Assembly (NCBI GenBank): GCA_046757725.1
Contig: JBHHYU010000121.1
Location: 1-7,525, forward strand
Source: JBHHYU01 sp046757725
Lineage (GTDB): Bacteria > Desulfobacterota > Binatia > UBA9968
Reading direction: 5' to 3'
Length of the DNA stretch: 7,525 nt
Part shown: positions 6,421 to 7,525 of the stretch, in pieces
How positions within the stretch are numbered: the stretch's first letter is position 1
Layout of the letters: each line of letters starts with the position of its first letter
Notes under the pieces: model-generated
The model's input: the letters and a program-made list of their open reading frames with translations, nothing else
Told to the model about the DNA's origin: nothing
Database searches by the model: none
Translations under genes and position numbers: made by a program

Positions 6421-6476
6421 GGAGGCTAGAAAGCTAGATGCAGTGATGCTGGAACGCTTCCTCGCTTCCTGGTCTG
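6421..6476. repeat. Degenerate octamer array
   Basis: Seven consecutive 8-nt units in register, for example GGAGGCTA, GAAAGCTA and GATGCTGG, ending with two near-identical CGCTTC units. It lies in the gap between the convergent toxin genes. No open frame of coding character is present here. Confidence 0.55.
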
Positions 6477-6532
6477 CTTGAGACTCAGGGAGACTAGTTG
6501 ACTACTACTGTTAATACTCATCGGCAGATCGG

Positions 6533-6577
6533 TTTGTTTCGTTGATTACGTTTATCCGGTTTGTTTGGTTTATCTCC
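6533..6577. repeat. Degenerate nonamer array (TTTGTTTGG type)
   Basis: Five consecutive 9-nt units in register beginning TTTGTTTCG, with TTTGTTTGG as the fourth. It immediately precedes the heptamer array at 6582. The period differs, so the two arrays are distinct, abutting elements. Confidence 0.55.
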
Positions 6578-6581
6578 TCTC

Positions 6582-6650
6582 CCCTTACCCCTTACGTTTT
6601 ATCCCTCACACCTCAGGTTTCCGCCTCATTCCTTACTCCTACTGTGACGT
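6582..6650. repeat. Heptamer array between the two TA modules
   Basis: About ten 7-nt units (CCCTTAC, CCCTCAC, TCCTTAC type), one of them 6 nt long, running almost to the stop codon of the PIN toxin. It shares the identical 16-mer CCCCTTACCCCTTACG (6581-6596) with the array at the right edge (7482-7497). With the octamer and nonamer arrays and the inverted repeat, it accounts for most of the 318-nt gap between the convergent toxins. Confidence 0.75.
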
Positions 6651-6657
6651 CTATGGT

Positions 6658-7110
6658 TTAAGACTCGTCCGGCAAAGATCGCCTGAACTCCTCCAAAAAC
6701 TCGCCGGGCGTCAGGATCTTAAAATTTACGGCCTTCATGACCGAGGACTGATGAAAATGTCTCGTATTCCAGGTAATTAGGCCATCCACCTGCCCTTTGA
6801 TGGCCGCGGCCAGGATCGGCGCATCCTTCGAATGAATCAAACGCGCGGCCTGCTCAACTTCCTTTCGCGAGGGATCATCCAGCAGAACCGGGCCCATTTG
6901 GCGCATCAGATACCGATAATCGGAAACCAGCGCGGGCAGTTTTTCGCTTATGTTACGGTCCGCTTCGACCAAAACCTGCCGGGATAAGAAGACGTCCACC
7001 CCACCGGCCTCGCACAATCGCATCACCTCCAGGGCCGCGCCGGTCTTCGAGATAATTCCGGCGATTAAAGCGCTGGTATCGAGAAACACCCTCCACCGCC
7101 TAGCGGCCAT
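6658..7110 (-). CDS. PIN-domain toxin, VapC-like
   Basis: A 150-aa predicted Mg-dependent ribonuclease. PIN-domain acids appear in order: D11 in VFLDTSALIAG, E49 in VLVEADRN and D96 in HSKDAPILAAA. The fourth site sits in LITWNTRHF, where N115 replaces the usual Asp, as in several PIN subfamilies. The layout and the TWNTRHF end resemble the 'PIN family toxin component' group (COG1569-like) rather than classical short VapC; that is a judgement by eye. The start ATG at 7110 lies inside the end of the antitoxin gene (11-nt overlap), so translation is probably coupled. The toxin appears complete. RNA target unknown. Confidence 0.85.
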   Translation of the reverse strand: MAARRWRVFLDTSALIAGIISKTGAALEVMRLCEAGGVDVFLSRQVLVEADRNISEKLPALVSDYRYLMRQMGPVLLDDPSRKEVEQAARLIHSKDAPILAAAIKGQVDGLITWNTRHFHQSSVMKAVNFKILTPGEFLEEFRRSLPDES

Positions 7111-7363
7111 ACCGTTTCCGGTTGTAACGCTCGCGCTGTTTCTCCAGATCTTTCAGAAGATCCTCAAGAGTCAGACCGATCTTTTTCATCTCCTTTTGAG
7201 CCGCCTGTGCCACTCGATCCCCGATCAGCTTCTTCGGGGTGAGAAGGAGCATGGCACCGACTTTGACGACATTCAAGGTCGCCTCTTTATCCAGGTGGAG
7301 CTCCTTCCGAAGCGCAACCGGGATCGTCAACTGCCCCCGCCCCCATAATTTCGTCACGGCCAT
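7100..7363 (-). CDS. AbrB/SpoVT-fold antitoxin, VapB-like
   Basis: An 87-aa protein whose first half (TKLWGRGQLTIPVALRKELHL, 4-24, to about residue 48) is the swapped-hairpin AbrB/MazE DNA-binding domain. The G-QLTIP-ALR pattern is diagnostic. The second half is a charged helix (LEDLLKDLEKQRERYNRKRYGR), the usual toxin-wrapping tail of VapB-type antitoxins. It overlaps the PIN toxin start by 11 nt, toxin second, the standard order. GGGGGTGA lies about 5 nt before the ATG. Regulation is probably autoregulatory, through the repeated GATATTCAG sites directly upstream. Unrelated in sequence to the antitoxin at 5712. Confidence 0.87.
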   Translation of the reverse strand: MAVTKLWGRGQLTIPVALRKELHLDKEATLNVVKVGAMLLLTPKKLIGDRVAQAAQKEMKKIGLTLEDLLKDLEKQRERYNRKRYGR

Positions 7364-7384
7364 CGAATCACCCCCAAAGCTTCA

Positions 7385-7411
7385 GATATTCAGCAATTCG
7401 CTGATATTCAG
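7385..7411. promoter_or_regulatory. Candidate operator: GATATTCAG direct repeats
   Basis: GATATTCAG occurs at 7385-7393 and again at 7403-7411, 18 nt apart. Between them TCAGC/GCTGA forms a small inverted repeat around AATTC (7390-7404). GCTTCAG is also repeated at 7379-7385 and 7415-7421. The sites lie between the antitoxin ribosome site and its -10 region, where an AbrB-type antitoxin would repress. Binding is inferred, not shown. Confidence 0.45.
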
Positions 7412-7437
7412 TATGCTTCAGAACCGCCCCTTGTCAA
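7408..7437 (-). promoter_or_regulatory. Candidate promoter of the vapBC-like operon
   Basis: The minus strand has TTGACA (7432-7437) and, after 18 nt, TACTGA (7408-7413). The -35 is perfect and the -10 weak. The -10 overlaps the distal GATATTCAG repeat, consistent with repression there. Confidence 0.45.
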
Positions 7438-7467
7438 CCGAAGGAATTAGGAGATATCGCGCCGCAC

Positions 7468-7525
7468 TCCTCACGTCTTCACCCCTTACCCCTTACGCTT
7501 CCCGTCGTACGTCATACGTCCTACG
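7468..7525. repeat. Heptamer array at the right edge
   Basis: Eight 7-nt units (TCCTCAC, CCCTTAC, GTCGTAC, GTCCTAC type) with one 8-nt unit, GTCTTCAC, running off the window. An 8-nt unit of the same kind (GCCTTCAC) occurs in the array at 5540-5644, and the two arrays share the 16-mer at 5611-5626/7498-7513. It lies upstream of the vapBC-like promoter. Confidence 0.75.

Overview
This window looks like part of the chromosome of a free-living Gram-negative-type bacterium. Gene content and style suggest a Desulfobacterota/'deltaproteobacterial', NC10 or Nitrospirota-like lineage. That placement is inference; nothing here fixes the taxon. Support comes from a 7TM/GAF sensor kinase, a geranylgeranyl-reductase-type flavoprotein, a 6S-like RNA whose pRNA start resembles the proteobacterial one, and gene gaps filled with degenerate 7-9 nt word repeats.

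Layout. Positions 1-426 hold no protein gene. A strongly self-complementary element (about 85-299) reads best on the minus strand as 6S RNA, and a good leftward promoter sits at the left edge. Three minus-strand genes follow: a membrane-bound PDZ/7TM/GAF histidine kinase (427-2931), an FAD-dependent geranylgeranyl reductase family protein (3027-4352) and a small phosphoglycosyl transferase (4708-5475). A strong intrinsic terminator lies between the flavoprotein and the kinase, and the likely kinase promoter overlaps it. The 355 nt between the flavoprotein and the transferase contain a possible gene relic and an octamer repeat.

The right third is accessory DNA with two convergent type II toxin-antitoxin modules: a MazEF/PemIK-like pair on the plus strand (5712-6339) and a VapBC-like pair (AbrB-fold antitoxin plus PIN toxin) on the minus strand (7363-6658). 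Each has a recognisable TTGACA promoter, overlapping antitoxin and toxin frames and possible operator repeats.

The most unusual signal is a set of degenerate tandem arrays with an exact period of 7 nt. They lie before mazE, between the two TA modules and before vapB. Related 7-nt arrays also sit inside two otherwise normal enzyme genes, where they add about 32-36 in-frame residues. Since three 7-nt units make seven codons, the inserted peptides show a 7-residue periodicity. Octamer and nonamer arrays of the same style occur at 4655-4678, 6421-6476 and 6533-6577.
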